Source of the DNA: Pseudahrensia aquimaris
GTDB lineage: Bacteria > Pseudomonadota > Alphaproteobacteria > Rhizobiales > Rhizobiaceae
Reading direction: 5' to 3'
Assembly: GCF_042676045.1 (NCBI RefSeq)
Contig: NZ_JBHTJV010000005.1
Location: 62,001-126,000 of the forward strand
DNA: 64,000 bases
The notes below the pieces were generated by a model that saw only the letters and a program-made list of their open reading frames with translations, ran no database searches and was not told the DNA's origin. Of this stretch, positions 53,535-62,068 are shown piece after piece; position 1 is the stretch's first letter; the number at the start of each line of letters is the position of its first letter. The position numbers were made by a program, and so were the translations under genes.

Positions 53535-55424
53535 TCACATGGCAAAGTTTGGCTTGCCTGCGTGTGCGCGATACTCAGCGTCCAATTCAGCTTCCAAGAA
53601 ATCAATTTCACTTCTAAACACCTCTAACTGATTCTTGTGCATAATGAACTCATCAACACCTTCTTCGATACTTAGCTCTAGAAGCTCTTTCTCGAATTTG
53701 GACTCAGAGAATTTTTTGAGCAAAAACTGAAAAGTCTTGTCTACTGTGCTAAACGGCGTGTCACTTTTTAGTGCTGGAAAGAACGCTCTTAGTCTATGTC
53801 CTCGCTGCTGCGACCAAGGAATAGTTCCATCTTCTTTGACGCCTTTTGGATTTTCAAACCCATGAACCTCAGCCAATACATCGTAGAAGACTGGGCTGAT
53901 CCTTTTGTATATATCGGCAACACTCAGTTCATCAAATTCTACCAAGAGTCTATTCAATTCTTGTGCAAACTCATTATATTTTGGCTTGTTGAAATCCAAG
54001 CGAGAAACATCTTCTAGGTAATTTAACAATAGCTGCGGATACTCGACACAAAATCCCAATATGGCAGAATCGAGCCTAGATGATTGACGGAGAATTTCCG
54101 AGGCGGAACCAGATGGTTTTTGGGCAAGATGTTCTGTGCGGCCATAAAACTGAGCGGATAACCGCGTTCTAGCATACGCCCTCAAATGAAACACAAGCGA
54201 CTTGTCCGCTATTGAATAGATATCCTGATAGATTGATTTTTCGACCCTTGCCTTTCCTTCAGGCGACGACCAGTCAATCTCTGCCATCCTTCTGTGAATC
54301 AGAAAATCGCTAAACGGCATAGCGTTATCTACAGCTTGGAGAAAAGCATCTTTGCCGTGTGCCTTGAGAAAGTCGTCAGGGTCTTGGCTATTTGACAGCA
54401 CGATAAAACTAATGCTGCGTTCGCTGGTGATTTTGGGAACAGCTAAATCCAGTGTTCGGCAAGCTGCCCGATATCCAGCCTCATCGCCATCAAAACAGAG
54501 AATTGGAGTTTTTCCGACGCGCCAAGCTAATTCCAGTTGGTTCTCAGTTAGAGCGGTTCCCAATGGTGCGACTGCATTTGTAAAGCCAGCTGCATGAAGC
54601 GCAATGACGTCCATGTAGCCTTCGGTAACAATCAAACTCTCATCACGTCCACAAGCCTTACGCGCCTGCGAGTAATTATAGAGGACATTTGACTTCGAAA
54701 ATAGAATTGTCTCTGGCGAATTAAGATACTTCGCAGGTACATCAGCTGAAAGTGCTCGCCCCCCAAAAGCAATTACGCGTCCTCTAGTGTCCAAAATAGG
54801 AAACATGATTCGGTCACGAAATCGATCGTAAGAAACGGGAATATCCGGCCCAAACACAACCAAGCCGCACGCTTCAATCTTGTCTTTCTCAACATTCTTC
54901 GACGCCAAAAAACTCTTCAGCGCCGAACGGTCATTGGGCGCATAGCCAAGTCCAAACGTGTTCTGCACAGCAGGCGACAAGCCCCGGTCGCGCAGATATG
55001 CCCTTGCCTTCGCACCAGCCGCAGTCTGCAATTGATCGCGGAAAAACTGCGCCGCCAACGCCATCACGTCGTAAAGAGAGGCCTTCTTTTCCTCGCGTTG
55101 CGCCGCTTGCGGATCGACAGCAGGCATTGGCAGCCCTGCCTCATCCGCCAACCGCTCCACGGCTTCGGGAAAAGACAGACCATCCAATTCGGTCAAAAAT
55201 CGAAAGTGATCGCCAGACGCACCGCAACCAAAGCAATGGTATCGTCCCTTTTGGTTCTCGCAGTGGAAGCTCGGCGTCTTTTCGCCGTGAAACGGACAGC
55301 AGCCCCAGAAGTCGCCCTTGCCAGGATTGGATTTCTTCCGATCGAACGTCACCCGCCGCCCAACCACATCCGCAATCGGAATACGGTCTCGGATATCTTC
55401 GAGAAAGGAATTGGGAAAACGCAT
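53535..55424 (-). CDS. dnaG: DNA primase DnaG, mosaic composition
   Basis: A 629-residue primase making RNA primers at the replication fork. CHC2 zinc finger with C43, H46, C64, C67; RNA polymerase domain with SPETILFSKSNVLYN; TOPRIM acidic E268 (VTEGYMDV) and D312/D314 (FDGDEAG). The first 175-185 codons have the GC-rich codon use of neighbours; the rest, to the stop, is visibly lower in GC, including the helicase-binding C terminus. A native-type tail remains downstream (53369-53515). The protein is likely functional since all catalytic motifs are kept; being essential it is not a pseudogene. Confidence 0.95.
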   Translation of the reverse strand: MRFPNSFLEDIRDRIPIADVVGRRVTFDRKKSNPGKGDFWGCCPFHGEKTPSFHCENQKGRYHCFGCGASGDHFRFLTELDGLSFPEAVERLADEAGLPMPAVDPQAAQREEKKASLYDVMALAAQFFRDQLQTAAGAKARAYLRDRGLSPAVQNTFGLGYAPNDRSALKSFLASKNVEKDKIEACGLVVFGPDIPVSYDRFRDRIMFPILDTRGRVIAFGGRALSADVPAKYLNSPETILFSKSNVLYNYSQARKACGRDESLIVTEGYMDVIALHAAGFTNAVAPLGTALTENQLELAWRVGKTPILCFDGDEAGYRAACRTLDLAVPKITSERSISFIVLSNSQDPDDFLKAHGKDAFLQAVDNAMPFSDFLIHRRMAEIDWSSPEGKARVEKSIYQDIYSIADKSLVFHLRAYARTRLSAQFYGRTEHLAQKPSGSASEILRQSSRLDSAILGFCVEYPQLLLNYLEDVSRLDFNKPKYNEFAQELNRLLVEFDELSVADIYKRISPVFYDVLAEVHGFENPKGVKEDGTIPWSQQRGHRLRAFFPALKSDTPFSTVDKTFQFLLKKFSESKFEKELLELSIEEGVDEFIMHKNQLEVFRSEIDFLEAELDAEYRAHAGKPNFAM

Positions 55425-55520
55425 TGAAGGCTCCGTGCTTGTCTCTTGATATAGGCCTGTATAACGGCAATGCCAAGACGATAACTATTTGCCAGTCTTC
55501 AAAGGCAGAAAGCCCCTATC

Positions 55521-56297
55521 ATGATGGTCCCATCAGCCTATGACGCAACGCTCGCCCAAAAACAGGCCATTGTTGCCGCAAGCCAGGACATGCGCCGCCA
55601 ACGGCAGACCATGATAGAACATCTCGCACCAAAGGCCGGCGAAGCCATCCTCGAAGTCGGCTGCGGAAACGGTGATCTAACCCGCGAAATCGCAAACCTG
55701 ATTGGCCCCAACGGTACAATGGTTGCCGTCGATCCATCTTCTGCGATGATTGAACAAGCCAGCAGCGCAGCACCACCCGCCAGATGCATCGAAGCCTCAG
55801 CCGTTGAACTGCCGTTTGAAGACAACGCCTTCGACGCTGTGATCGCCGCGCAAGTCTATTGCTTCGTGCCAGACCTTAAGACAGCGGTCGCAGAAGCAAT
55901 GCGCGTGCTCACACCAGGCGGTCGTCTGGTGATCCTGGACAGCGACTGGCGATCAATGCGCTGGACAACGGGCAGCGAAGCCGCCTTCGCGCGCGCAGAC
56001 CGGATCGTGCGCGCTCATTACGCCCACAGCGACGTGCCGGAACAATTACCGCACCTGCTGGCAGACCAAGGCTTCGGCAATATCGAGCAAACGGTTTTCA
56101 CAATCGAAAACCACCGCAGTGATCCAGACACCTATTCCGCCTCTATTAACGACTCCGTTGAAACAGCGTTGGAGACGGTGTCAAAATATCCAGAATATCT
56201 TTTGAGCGAATGGCAGGCAGCACGTGCAGAGATTATCGCGGCGGGGAAATTCCATTTCCGCCTAGACCGTATCATCACGAAGGCTGTGAAAACTTAG
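55521..56297 (+). CDS. class I SAM-dependent methyltransferase
   Basis: A 258-residue methyltransferase of the UbiE/type 11 group: motif I ILEVGCGNGDLTREIANLI, post-I MVAVDPSSAMIEQA, AVELPFEDNAFDAVIAAQVY, and post-III RVLTPGGRLVILDSDW. Substrate unknown. Divergent from dnaG over 96 nt. Its stop overlaps that of a small membrane protein gene by 4 nt (TTAG). Confidence 0.92.
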   Translation: MMVPSAYDATLAQKQAIVAASQDMRRQRQTMIEHLAPKAGEAILEVGCGNGDLTREIANLIGPNGTMVAVDPSSAMIEQASSAAPPARCIEASAVELPFEDNAFDAVIAAQVYCFVPDLKTAVAEAMRVLTPGGRLVILDSDWRSMRWTTGSEAAFARADRIVRAHYAHSDVPEQLPHLLADQGFGNIEQTVFTIENHRSDPDTYSASINDSVETALETVSKYPEYLLSEWQAARAEIIAAGKFHFRLDRIITKAVKT

Positions 56298-56425
56298 CTC
56301 ACAAACCAATCGGTAAAATACCAAGCGCCAGCGACCAGAACGAGCGACACAATCAAAATTCGCAGCGCCCAGTTGTTTTTCGTCTCGCGTCCACCACGGG
56401 CTTTGTCGGTTTCGAATTCAGGCAT
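56294..56425 (-). CDS. 43-residue single-helix membrane protein
   Basis: A short gene with GGAGG 7 nt before its ATG. Reads MPEFETDKARGGRETKNN, then a membrane helix (WALRILIVSLVLVAGAWYFT) and DWFVS. Charged N terminus in the cytoplasm, helix near the C end. Similar small single-helix proteins are common in Rhizobiales; function unknown. Confidence 0.75.
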   Translation of the reverse strand: MPEFETDKARGGRETKNNWALRILIVSLVLVAGAWYFTDWFVS

Positions 56426-56460
56426 ATTTGTTCCTCCGATTTTTCAACAGATAGCGCCTG

Positions 56461-57054
56461 TCAGACACGTTTAACAGGGGGCACCGCTTCATCGGCCAAC
56501 GTGGAGACCCGAAACCATAAGAAAACTGTGAGTGCGAGGAACGCGAACAGCAAGATCACACTCACCATCGCCCAGCCAGCGGCAACGCCCTGCCCAATCA
56601 CTTCGCCAAATCCATAGCCTGCGCCAACCAGCAACAACGTCCATAGCGCGGCAGAGGAGAAGTTCAGCACGGTGAACACGGGCCATAACATCGACGTCAA
56701 CCCGACAGGCAACGCGCCGATTGTGCGCATGCCCTTTGGATAGCGATAGAGAAAAATGTAGGCGCGTCCATACCGCTCCAACAGCAAGCGCGCCCTGCCC
56801 ATGAGGTCGGAAAGTCGAGGCTTGTTGGCAAGAAATCCGACCCCATAGCGCCGCGCCACAGCGAACCGCGCTTCATCGCCCAGATACCCGCCTGCAAGCA
56901 CTGCAGTCGCCACCAGTGAAACATCCAGAGCTCCAAGGTAGGCAGCATAGCCACCGAAAAGCGGCAACGAGCCGCTTTTCAACGCGCAATAGGCAAACAA
57001 CAAAATGTAAATGGCTGTGCCGTATTGGCCGATCAGAGCGGTGATTTGCTCCAT
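56461..57054 (-). CDS. DedA/VTT family membrane protein
   Basis: A 197-residue inner-membrane protein of the DedA (SNARE-associated/VTT) family: AVLAGGYLGDEARFAVARRY, RYGRAYIFLYRYPKGMRTIG with the conserved basic R-x-P-x-x-R-like core, and GAGYGFGEVIGQG. DedA proteins flip or transport lipid carriers such as undecaprenyl phosphate. Only 1 nt separates its start region from the YqeY-type stop, so both form one transcript. Confidence 0.88.
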   Translation of the reverse strand: MEQITALIGQYGTAIYILLFAYCALKSGSLPLFGGYAAYLGALDVSLVATAVLAGGYLGDEARFAVARRYGVGFLANKPRLSDLMGRARLLLERYGRAYIFLYRYPKGMRTIGALPVGLTSMLWPVFTVLNFSSAALWTLLLVGAGYGFGEVIGQGVAAGWAMVSVILLFAFLALTVFLWFRVSTLADEAVPPVKRV

Positions 57055-57055
57055 T

Positions 57056-57505
57056 TCAACCGAGCATTTCTTTCACAACACCGCTGGCTTTGCCAAAGTC
57101 GATTTTGCCGGGATAGCGCTCTTTAAGAGCATTCATGCACTTGCCCATATCGCGCAGCGATTCGCCGTTCACGTCTTTGATGACTTCAGCGCACGCCGCC
57201 CGCACTTCTTCAGCGTCCAACTGCTTAGGAAGATAATCGCGGATAATCTCAATTTCCTCGCGCTCCTGCTGTGCAAGGTCGAGGCGGCTCTGCTCCTCAT
57301 AAATGGTTGCAGATTCTTCGCGCTGCTTGATCATTTTGGAGAGTATTTGCAAAATTTCGTCGTCAGACACACGTTCGGTGCCCGAGCCACGAGCGTTGAT
57401 ATCGCGGTCCTTGATCGCAGCAATAATCAACCGAAGCGTGCCAAGACGGCGCTTGTCGCCTGCCTTCATCGCTTCTTTCATGCCATCGTTCAGCAGCGTT
57501 CTCAT
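57056..57505 (-). CDS. GatB/YqeY domain protein
   Basis: A 149-residue YqeY-like protein: LNDGMKEAMKAGDKRRLGTL, RLIIAAIKDRDI, SKMIKQREESATIYEEQSR, EIIRDYLPKQLDAEEV and the closing LKERYPGKIDFGKASGVVKE. The domain matches the tail domain of GatB that contacts tRNA, but stand-alone YqeY is of unproven role. Frequently placed next to carA, dnaG and rpoD in alphaproteobacteria, as here. GGAGACGAGAC precedes the ATG. Confidence 0.93.
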   Translation of the reverse strand: MRTLLNDGMKEAMKAGDKRRLGTLRLIIAAIKDRDINARGSGTERVSDDEILQILSKMIKQREESATIYEEQSRLDLAQQEREEIEIIRDYLPKQLDAEEVRAACAEVIKDVNGESLRDMGKCMNALKERYPGKIDFGKASGVVKEMLG

Positions 57506-57779
57506 GTCTCGTCTCCTTCGCCCCGAGCGTAACGTAACGTCAACGCCAAAAGGGCTTCAATACGGCGGCGGACACTAGCGATTTTTATGGTCATTGCAAT
57601 GAACGAAGGCGCGGCGTTCCGCCCCTTTTGTTCACGGCTGCGTCAACAGAATAGAAGCGTCCGCCCCTTTTCACGATGCAATTGGGTGCTATACAGCGCC
57701 GGATCAAGCACCGCGCTGCACGTAGAACATATGCCGCACAGCCTGATCGCCCGCGAGAACAGACGCAAAGGTGACTCAG

Positions 57780-59006
57780 ATGGCCACAACTTCCACGCCC
57801 ACCACTCCTGCCACGCCAAAATGGGCACCCAAGAAAACCACAGCCTTGCTGGTTCTGGCAGACGGAACGGTGATCGAAGGAATTGGAGCCGGCGCGACAG
57901 GCGCGATGGAAGCGGAAGTATGCTTCAACACCGCAATCACAGGCTATCAGGAAATCCTCACCGACCCGTCTTATGCTGGCCAGATCGTCACTTTCACCTT
58001 CCCCCATATCGGCAATGTGGGCGCAAATGATGAAGACGTTGAAACCGTCGACATGGAAAAAGCCGCAGGCGTTGTTGGCGCGATTTTCAAACAGCCGATC
58101 ACCAATCCGTCCAACTACCGCTCTGGGGACCATCTCGACGCATGGTTGGAAGCGAGGGGCATCATCGCGCTATGCGACATAGACACCCGCGCCCTCACCG
58201 CCCACATTCGCGAAACGGGCCTTGCCAATGCCGTCATCGCCCACGATCCTGACGGCAAGTTTGACGTGGACGCCCTGAAAGCCCGCGCATCCGCTTGGTC
58301 GGGCCTTGAGGGCCAAGACCTCGTGCCCGGCGTCACCGCCAAGGGCACTCACGACTGGAAGCAAAAAGCGTGGGTGTGGAACGAGGGCTACGGCGACAAC
58401 GCGGATGCCGCCCACCACATCGTTGCGATGGATTTTGGCGTTAAGCGCAACATCCTGCGCCTGTTCGCCAATCTCGGTTGCAAGGTCACCGTCGTTCCCG
58501 CCACTGCTACGGCTGAAGAAATTCTGGCGCTGAAACCAGATGGTGTTTTTCTGTCCAACGGACCGGGCGACCCCGCAGCAACAGGCAAATATTCCGTGCC
58601 GCAAATCAAAGCACTCGTTGAAAGCGGCCTGCCCGTCTTTGGCATCTGCCTTGGCCACCAGATGCTCGCCTTGGCTCTGGGCGCCACCACGATGAAAATG
58701 CACCAAGGTCACCACGGCGCGAACCATCCTGTGAAAGATCACACAACGGGCAAGGTTGAGATCGTGTCGATGAACCACGGCTTCGCGGTAGACGGCGAAA
58801 GCCTGCCAGCAGGCGTAGAGGAAACGCATGTCTCTCTGTTCGACGGGACCAATTGCGGTTTACGCCTTTCAGGTAAGCCCGTTTTTTCCGTCCAGCACCA
58901 TCCGGAGGCATCACCCGGCCCGCAGGATAGCCACTACCTGTTCCGCCGCTTTATCAATCTCATCCGCGAGAAAAAAGGCGAAACTGCCCTGCCCGAACGG
59001 GCCTAG
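57780..59006 (+). CDS. carA: carbamoyl-phosphate synthase small subunit
   Basis: A 408-residue glutaminase subunit that feeds ammonia to CarB for arginine and pyrimidine synthesis. Seen: ALLVLADGTVIEGIGAGATG, FNTAITGYQEILTDPSYAGQ, glutamine amidotransferase nucleophile Cys in VFGICLGHQMLALALG, and catalytic His/Glu in FSVQHHPEASPGPQDS. ATG at 57780 follows AAAGGTGA. carB is not in the window. The 274-nt region before it has no gene and no recognisable attenuator. Confidence 0.97.
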   Translation: MATTSTPTTPATPKWAPKKTTALLVLADGTVIEGIGAGATGAMEAEVCFNTAITGYQEILTDPSYAGQIVTFTFPHIGNVGANDEDVETVDMEKAAGVVGAIFKQPITNPSNYRSGDHLDAWLEARGIIALCDIDTRALTAHIRETGLANAVIAHDPDGKFDVDALKARASAWSGLEGQDLVPGVTAKGTHDWKQKAWVWNEGYGDNADAAHHIVAMDFGVKRNILRLFANLGCKVTVVPATATAEEILALKPDGVFLSNGPGDPAATGKYSVPQIKALVESGLPVFGICLGHQMLALALGATTMKMHQGHHGANHPVKDHTTGKVEIVSMNHGFAVDGESLPAGVEETHVSLFDGTNCGLRLSGKPVFSVQHHPEASPGPQDSHYLFRRFINLIREKKGETALPERA

Positions 59007-59020
59007 ATCAGACCCATCCG

Positions 59021-59172
59021 TTAAGCTGCAATTACATAGCAGCGGCTAACGGGTATCTCGGTTCCATCGTCAATAACGAGAACCGGCTGCCCCTTTTCGC
59101 GCTTGGGGCGAGCAACACAGTTGTTGCCAACCCAATGCAAGCGATGCACTCGCAAGCCAGATTTTGGGTCCA
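59021..59172 (-). pseudogene. C-terminal fragment of a LytTR-domain gene
   Basis: About 50 codons ending at 59021 read DPKSGLRVHRLHWVGNNCVA, then RPKREKGQPVLVIDDGTEIP and VSRCYVIAA. The VHR-x-x-WV ... G-x-x-x-PVSR pattern is the last part of a LytTR DNA-binding domain and resembles the end of the intact LytTR gene at 59857-60711. No N-terminal part is present; continuing codons read antisense to a hydrolase remnant. Confidence 0.65.
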
Positions 59173-59182
59173 GCGCAGCGAT

Positions 59183-59533
59183 GTCGATTATATCGACAAG
59201 TTGGCGGAAGAAATTGCATCGCTCATTGATGCCAAGCGAAAGCCTGGTCAGAAAGTGGTGCTGGACGGTCATTCCTCCGGCGGCGGACTCACCATTCAAT
59301 CCGCGCAATGACTGGCAATAAGATGTCCGTGCCTTGCCGCCATTCCTGCTATTGATCGGCTCGCAAGATGAATCCTTCCATGCCGAAAAACACAAGCCCA
59401 TGCTGGCTCCGCTGAACGTCAAAGGACGCTTCGAAATACTGTCCGACATCAACCACGCAACAATCCTCATCGACGACGGTGCAAAAAGTGCCATAAGCAA
59501 CTTTTTGTCCAGCCTGAAGGAAGCAAACGAAAG
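59183..59533 (+). pseudogene. broken alpha/beta hydrolase gene
   Basis: Two fragments in different frames. First: VDYIDKLAEEIASLIDAKRK to LDGHSSGGGLTIQSAQ and TGA at 59309-59311, carrying a nucleophile elbow GHSSGG. Second, from about 59334: LPPFLLLIGSQDESFHAEKH with an acid residue and DINHATILIDDG with a histidine. The 24 nt between them cannot hold the residues expected between elbow and acid loop, so there is an internal deletion plus frameshift, and the 5' end is lost. Its end supplies the ribosome site of the SMR gene. Confidence 0.7.
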
Positions 59534-59860
59534 ATGGCTTATCTTTATCTTCTCGCCGCAATCGCTCTGGAAATCGCTGGCACGTTTTGCCTGAAGCTAT
59601 CCAACGGATTTGCAAACCCCGTTCCGACATTCCTTGTTTTCGTCTTCTACGGATTGATGAACGTGCCGTTCATTCTAGCGCTGGCATCGCTGCCACTTTC
59701 GGTTGTCTACGCGATCTGGAGTGGGGTCGGTTTGATGGCAGCCGCAGCACTGGGCTTTGCCTATTTCGAAGAACCGATCACAACCGCACGTGTCGTGTTT
59801 CTGGGAATAACTTTCACCGGCGTTGTTGGCCTAGCTGTAAGCCTTCAGCACTCCGCCTAA
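59534..59860 (+). CDS. SMR family small multidrug transporter
   Basis: A 108-residue four-helix pump, EmrE/SugE-like. Essential glutamate E13 in LLAAIALEIAGTFCLKLSNG, middle LASLPLSVVYAIWSGVGLMA and a closing FLGITFTGVVGLAVS. Functions as an antiparallel dimer exporting cationic compounds with protons. GGAAG-type ribosome site lies in the remnant upstream. Convergent with the LytTR gene (4-nt overlap). Confidence 0.92.
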   Translation: MAYLYLLAAIALEIAGTFCLKLSNGFANPVPTFLVFVFYGLMNVPFILALASLPLSVVYAIWSGVGLMAAAALGFAYFEEPITTARVVFLGITFTGVVGLAVSLQHSA

Positions 59861-60711
59861 GTCGAGCTGAAAACTGCCGCGTCCATGTCGCCTTCGCGCA
59901 GCATGGTCGACAGGGTACTTTCGCTCGCTCGCGCAACAGGCACCTTTTGGCCGTTGCGTAAAACCGCGAACGCCCTGCGCTGCTCACGTCCAACGGACTC
60001 CACAGCATCCAGCGCGACCCATGCGGAGCGGTGAACCCGAAGCCCAAGCTGATCGCCAACAAGCGCAATCGCATCACTCAACCGCATCAAAACCAGTTCA
60101 GAGCCGCGTTCTGTGACGATTTCAACGTAGTGATCCTGCGCCAGCAGGGCCAGCACAGGTCCACGCTTCGCAAGCGGTAGTTTGTCCATAAGGCCGTTAT
60201 CAAACGCAGCCACATCCTCTTGCACTTGATCGACAGAACCGACATCCGGCAGCGGCCCTCCAGCGCTTTCACGCGATATCTGCACCATCACAAAAGTGAT
60301 GATTGATGCGAGTACAAAAAACAGGATCGAATATTCCAAATAGTCGCCAAAAACGAGCGCTTCGTTGATCTGCATCCGCAGGATGAAATCCAAAACGGGC
60401 GTGATCGCCAGCCCTGCACACAAACAACCGATCAGCAAAGCAATGATGCGATTGGGATGAATCCGCTGCACCGCCAAACGAACGGGAACGGCAACAACAA
60501 TCCCGATTAGCCACAGGACGGCATTGGCTTGCAGAGAAAAAATGACACGGTCGAAAAAGCCTAGCTGCTCGCGAACGCCATAAGGACCGATAACAGCGCC
60601 AACAAGCACGAATCCCCCAACCAAAGCGTAAAAGATTGGCGAAACAGCAATTTCGCCAAAACGACGCAAACACTGCTGCTTAAATGACAATTTCACGAAA
60701 TTCCGCGCCAT
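59857..60711 (-). CDS. membrane LytTR-type transcription regulator
   Basis: A 284-residue regulator with an N-terminal membrane domain of four helices (FYALVGGFVLVGAVIGPYGV; AVLWLIGIVVAVPVRLAV; IIALLIGCLCAGLAITPVLD; YSILFFVLASIITFVMVQIS) and a C-terminal LytTR domain (about 180-270) with LLAQDHYVEIVTERGSELVL, LGLRVHRSAWVALDAVESVG and VPVAR. AGGAGG lies 9 nt before the ATG at 60711. Signals through the membrane without a kinase. Ligand unknown. Confidence 0.88.
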   Translation of the reverse strand: MARNFVKLSFKQQCLRRFGEIAVSPIFYALVGGFVLVGAVIGPYGVREQLGFFDRVIFSLQANAVLWLIGIVVAVPVRLAVQRIHPNRIIALLIGCLCAGLAITPVLDFILRMQINEALVFGDYLEYSILFFVLASIITFVMVQISRESAGGPLPDVGSVDQVQEDVAAFDNGLMDKLPLAKRGPVLALLAQDHYVEIVTERGSELVLMRLSDAIALVGDQLGLRVHRSAWVALDAVESVGREQRRAFAVLRNGQKVPVARASESTLSTMLREGDMDAAVFSST

Positions 60712-61061
60712 TTCACGCAATCCTCCTTGAGAAACCCTGTCAATTCGCGCCAATAGCGTCAACCCCGCTTCTTCGAAGCAAAGGGCTAGCGCGTTTGGAT
60801 TTTCCGCCAATCATCCACACTGCGCCTGCGGCACTATACCCTCATTTTGTGCCGCAGCCGATTGCAGTCCTTCCCGGCTGGTCCGCTTTGCGGGCCGGGG
60901 CACAAAGGCCGGGAAGGCTGCAGTCTCGGAAAACTCCCTGATCCATAAATCAAATATCTTAACGCCGTCGCGTAGTTGCTCTCGCTCGCCACGCGCCTTA
61001 GTCTTTCTCCAACAAAACTCGGCGGCACAAGCCGATAGCATTTGCATTGAAGGAGAGGTCC
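60712..61061. other. 350-nt intergenic region with long inverted repeat
   Basis: Divergent upstream region of the LytTR and zinc peptidase genes. Holds a stem: GCAG-T-CCTTCCCGGC (60864-60878) with GCCGGGAAGG-CTGC (60908-60921), 14 paired bases with a 1-nt bulge, and a nested GGTCCGC/GCGGGCC hairpin in the loop. No coding frame supported. Confidence 0.5.
60864..60921. repeat. nested inverted repeat
   Basis: 58-nt near-palindromic element in the divergent region: outer 14-bp stem with one bulge, inner 7-bp stem with one G-T pair and loop TTT. No T run, so not an ordinary terminator. Could be a repeat family member or structured RNA. Confidence 0.5.
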
Positions 61062-62060
61062 ATGCGCTGGCGCGGTCGCAGAGAAAGCAAAAACATTGAA
61101 GACACGCGGAACACCTCTGGCGGAGCGCGTGGTCGTGGCGGCAGCGGCGGCGGTGGTTTTCGTCTGCCCGGTGGCATGGGTGGAGGCAATGCCGGCAGTC
61201 GACTACCCCGCAGCCCGGCAAAGCGCGCCGGCGGAGGTGGCATCGGCCTGATTATCGTTTTGGGCATTCTCTTTTTTCTGTTCACCCAATGCAGCGGCGG
61301 CGGTAACAATGTAGCCACACGCGACGGCGGTATCATGCCGCAAACCCAACAACAGACCCAGACCCGCACTCAGCCACAAACCCAGACGCCGCCCTCAACG
61401 GCCGGTCGCGGCGATCCGAAGACCGAAGCTGAAATGGGTCAATTCGTCGGCGTCGTTCTGGCCGAAACCGAAGACACGTGGCGCGGCATTTTTCAGGCAC
61501 AAGGCCGCCAGTACCAAGAGCCAAAGCTGCGAATGTTCTCAGATCGGGTGCAATCCGCCTGCGGCAACGCAAGCTCCGCATCCGGCCCGTTCTATTGCCC
61601 TGCCGACAGCCGCATTTATCTCGACACAGCCTTTTTCCGCCAGTTGGAACGCCAATTCGGCGCTTCCGGCGATTTCGCCCAGGCCTACGTTATCGCCCAT
61701 GAGGTCGGCCACCACGTCCAAAACATCATCGGCGTGCTGCCGAAATTCAACCAATTGCGCCAGCGCATGAGCAAGACGGACACCAACCAAATGTCCATCC
61801 GAGTTGAATTGCAGGCCGATTGCTTTGCAGGCATCTGGGCGCACTTTGCCAACAAAAAAGGTTTGCTTGAGACGGGCGATATCGACGAAGCGTTGAATGC
61901 TGCCACGCAAATTGGCGACGATACAATCCAGAGGCGCACCCAAGGCTATGTCGTTCCGGAGAGTTTCAACCACGGCACATCGAAACAGCGCAAAGCGTGG
62001 TTCTACCGCGGCTTTGAGACAGGACGCCTCCGCGATTGCGATACGAAGATCTTCGGCTAG
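61062..62060 (+). CDS. neutral zinc metallopeptidase (YpfJ family)
   Basis: A 332-residue membrane-anchored protein. Basic Gly-rich N terminus (SGGARGRGGSGGGGFRLPGG), one membrane helix (GGIGLIIVLGILFFLFTQC), Gln/Thr-rich linker, then the peptidase domain with zinc motif HEVGHH near residue 212, YCPADSRIYLDTAFFRQL and LQADCFAGIWAHFANK. Matches the putative neutral zinc metallopeptidase family. GAAGGAGAGG ribosome site. Substrate unknown; catalytic domain likely in the periplasm. Confidence 0.92.
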   Translation: MRWRGRRESKNIEDTRNTSGGARGRGGSGGGGFRLPGGMGGGNAGSRLPRSPAKRAGGGGIGLIIVLGILFFLFTQCSGGGNNVATRDGGIMPQTQQQTQTRTQPQTQTPPSTAGRGDPKTEAEMGQFVGVVLAETEDTWRGIFQAQGRQYQEPKLRMFSDRVQSACGNASSASGPFYCPADSRIYLDTAFFRQLERQFGASGDFAQAYVIAHEVGHHVQNIIGVLPKFNQLRQRMSKTDTNQMSIRVELQADCFAGIWAHFANKKGLLETGDIDEALNAATQIGDDTIQRRTQGYVVPESFNHGTSKQRKAWFYRGFETGRLRDCDTKIFG

Positions 62061-62068
62061 CAAAACCC

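Noticed and set aside
59021..59500. 159-residue minus-strand frame taken as a whole gene
   Set aside because: Only the last 50 codons look like a LytTR domain; the upstream part is antisense to clear hydrolase fragments and has no export, membrane or domain features.
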